A DNA stretch of 64,000 nucleotides from CALMKX01 sp036274895 (GTDB lineage: Bacteria > Acidobacteriota > Thermoanaerobaculia > Multivoradales > SZUA-115), in contig DASUEU010000067.1 of NCBI GenBank assembly GCA_036274895.1, forward strand, positions 6,039 to 70,038. The letters run 5' to 3'. The notes below the pieces were generated by a model. The model did no database searches. It was given only the letters and a program-made list of their open reading frames with translations, and had not been told where the DNA came from. A program made the translations under genes and the position numbers. The first letter of the stretch is position 1. Every line of letters begins with the position of its first letter. Shown here one piece after another: positions 63,151 to 64,000 of the stretch.

Positions 63151-63690
63151 ACGCTCCTGGCGCTCGCCGGCGCCCTGGAGCAGCGGCGCGACTTCCGCCA
63201 GATCTACCTGGCGCGGCCGATCGTGCCTCTGTCGAACCGCGACATCGGCTTCCTGCCCGGGGACATCCTGTCGAAGATCAACCCGTTCATGCAGCCGCTC
63301 TGGGACAACCTGGGCATCATCAAGAACCAGTTCGGCGAGCGCGAGCGGGAGTACAAGAAGGTCGACGAGCTGGTGGAGACGGAGAAGCTCCACATCGTGC
63401 CTCTGGCCTACATCCGCGGGCGGAGCCTCTCGAACGTGATCTTCATCGTGGACGAGGCGCAGAACCTGACCCCGCACGAGGTCAAGACGATCATCACGCG
63501 GGCGGGCGAGAAGACGAAGATCATCCTGACCGGGGACATCTTCCAGATCGACACGCCGTACCTCGACGCCCAGAGCAACGGCCTGTCGTACCTGATCGAC
63601 CGGCTGCGGGGCAACCCGCTCTACGCCCACGTGAACCTGGAGAAGGGCGAGCGGTCGGAGCTGGCGAACCTGGCGAGTATGCTGCTCTAG
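63150..63690 (+). pseudogene. Second PhoH ATPase fragment, inverted relative to the first
   Basis: On the plus strand from about 63150 the frame reads [20 protein letters not shown] and continues to [11 protein letters not shown] and a TAG stop. It is the C-terminal 178 residues or so of a PhoH ATPase, with about 9 amino-acid differences from the minus-strand copy (about 95 percent identity by my count) but many synonymous changes. It starts right after the Walker A motif, so it lacks the P-loop lysine and cannot work alone. Its TAG shares the CTAG at 63687-63690 with the stop of the convergent gene. Confidence 0.82.
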
Positions 63691-64000
63691 GCGCGGCGCA
63701 GCACGAGCAGCGCCGCCCCGGCCAGCCCGAGCGCCAGCACCGTCATTCCCCAGCCGTCCAGGCCGGGGACGTCGATGGCCACGGCCGAGCCGAAGCCGCG
63801 CACGGAGCACATGCCGTTGTCGATGGCCAGACCCTCGAAGCCGCTGAGCGCCTTGCCCGAGAGGTCCTTCGTGACCGCCACGACGGTGGCCTTCCCGGTC
63901 TCCAGGTCGATCTTGAAGATCTGGCTCGCCTTGCCTCCACCCGGCCCGAGGTCGTTGAGGCCGTAGAGCGTGCCGTCGTGGTCGAAATCGAGGCCGCCGT
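63687..64000 (-). CDS. Secreted protein with IPTL-CTERM-like tail, C-terminal part
   Basis: The gene runs off the right edge; 104 residues of its C-terminus are visible. The body reads [51 protein letters not shown], a beta-propeller-like repeat. The tail is [27 protein letters not shown]: a VP-x-L-x-x-WG motif, a transmembrane helix and an Arg cluster, closely like the IPTL-CTERM sorting signal. So it is probably a surface or secreted protein processed by an exosortase-like system. Confidence 0.75.
   Translation of the reverse strand, partial: GGLDFDHDGTLYGLNDLGPGGGKASQIFKIDLETGKATVVAVTKDLSGKALSGFEGLAIDNGMCSVRGFGSAVAIDVPGLDGWGMTVLALGLAGAALLVLRRA

Overview
The window is about 64 kb of GC-rich DNA with tightly packed bacterial genes and almost no RNA signal. 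The gene content suggests a Gram-negative chromosome: TonB receptor, RND/TolC efflux, lipoprotein adaptor, very large secreted repeat proteins, ELWxxDGT repeats, and an IPTL-CTERM-like tail at the right edge. An Acidobacteriota-like bacterium (for example Thermoanaerobaculia) is my best guess, but it is an inference. No rRNA gene is present and I saw no tRNA gene.

Left part (1-7.3 kb): a cut-off secreted protein and an M3 oligopeptidase (minus strand). Then on the plus strand come an orphan MbtH-like protein with a 96-aa partner, and a Tat-exported sulfite-oxidase-fold enzyme coupled to a secreted amidohydrolase. A minus-strand operon DinB / zeta-toxin kinase / small antitoxin-like protein follows, then the wreck of a tyrosine integrase. 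7.2-13.6 kb is a CusCBA/CzcCBA-type heavy-metal efflux operon led by a small histidine-rich exported protein.

Centre (13.6-32.8 kb): a polymorphic-toxin island, the most unusual part of the window. A secreted HELAH metalloprotease is translationally coupled (GTGA overlap) to a giant secreted protein of about 4,400 residues. That protein carries two blocks of propeller-like WDG repeats, Ig-like and carboxypeptidase-regulatory-like modules, NHL repeats, a YD/RHS shell, the RHS core motif and a C-terminal colicin-E5-like tRNase domain. A candidate immunity gene overlaps its stop codon. A 109-bp inverted-repeat element is inserted in frame inside the region coding its signal peptide. Next to it lie a transposase fragment and a decayed second copy of the RHS shell whose toxin tip is gone.

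Right part (33-62.4 kb): mostly housekeeping. NCS2 nucleobase permease; secreted ELWxxDGT-repeat protein; TonB-dependent receptor; the EF-P modification set (efp-epmA, divergent epmB); PepD peptidase; an RHH/PIN toxin-antitoxin pair with a twin-palindrome operator; a DUF1015 protein; NAD+ synthetase; an ABC exporter with a DesK/DesR-type two-component system; a phosphoesterase; HflX with an apparent non-canonical ATC start; a DUF2007 protein; LeuRS; ornithine aminotransferase; an MrfA-like helicase fused to an exonuclease-like domain; and a LOG-family protein.

Right edge (62.4-64 kb): two diverged, head-to-head copies of the PhoH ATPase domain. Both lack their 5' ends, so this is either a real inverted duplication or an assembly chimera. 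After them comes the 3' end of a surface-sorted protein.
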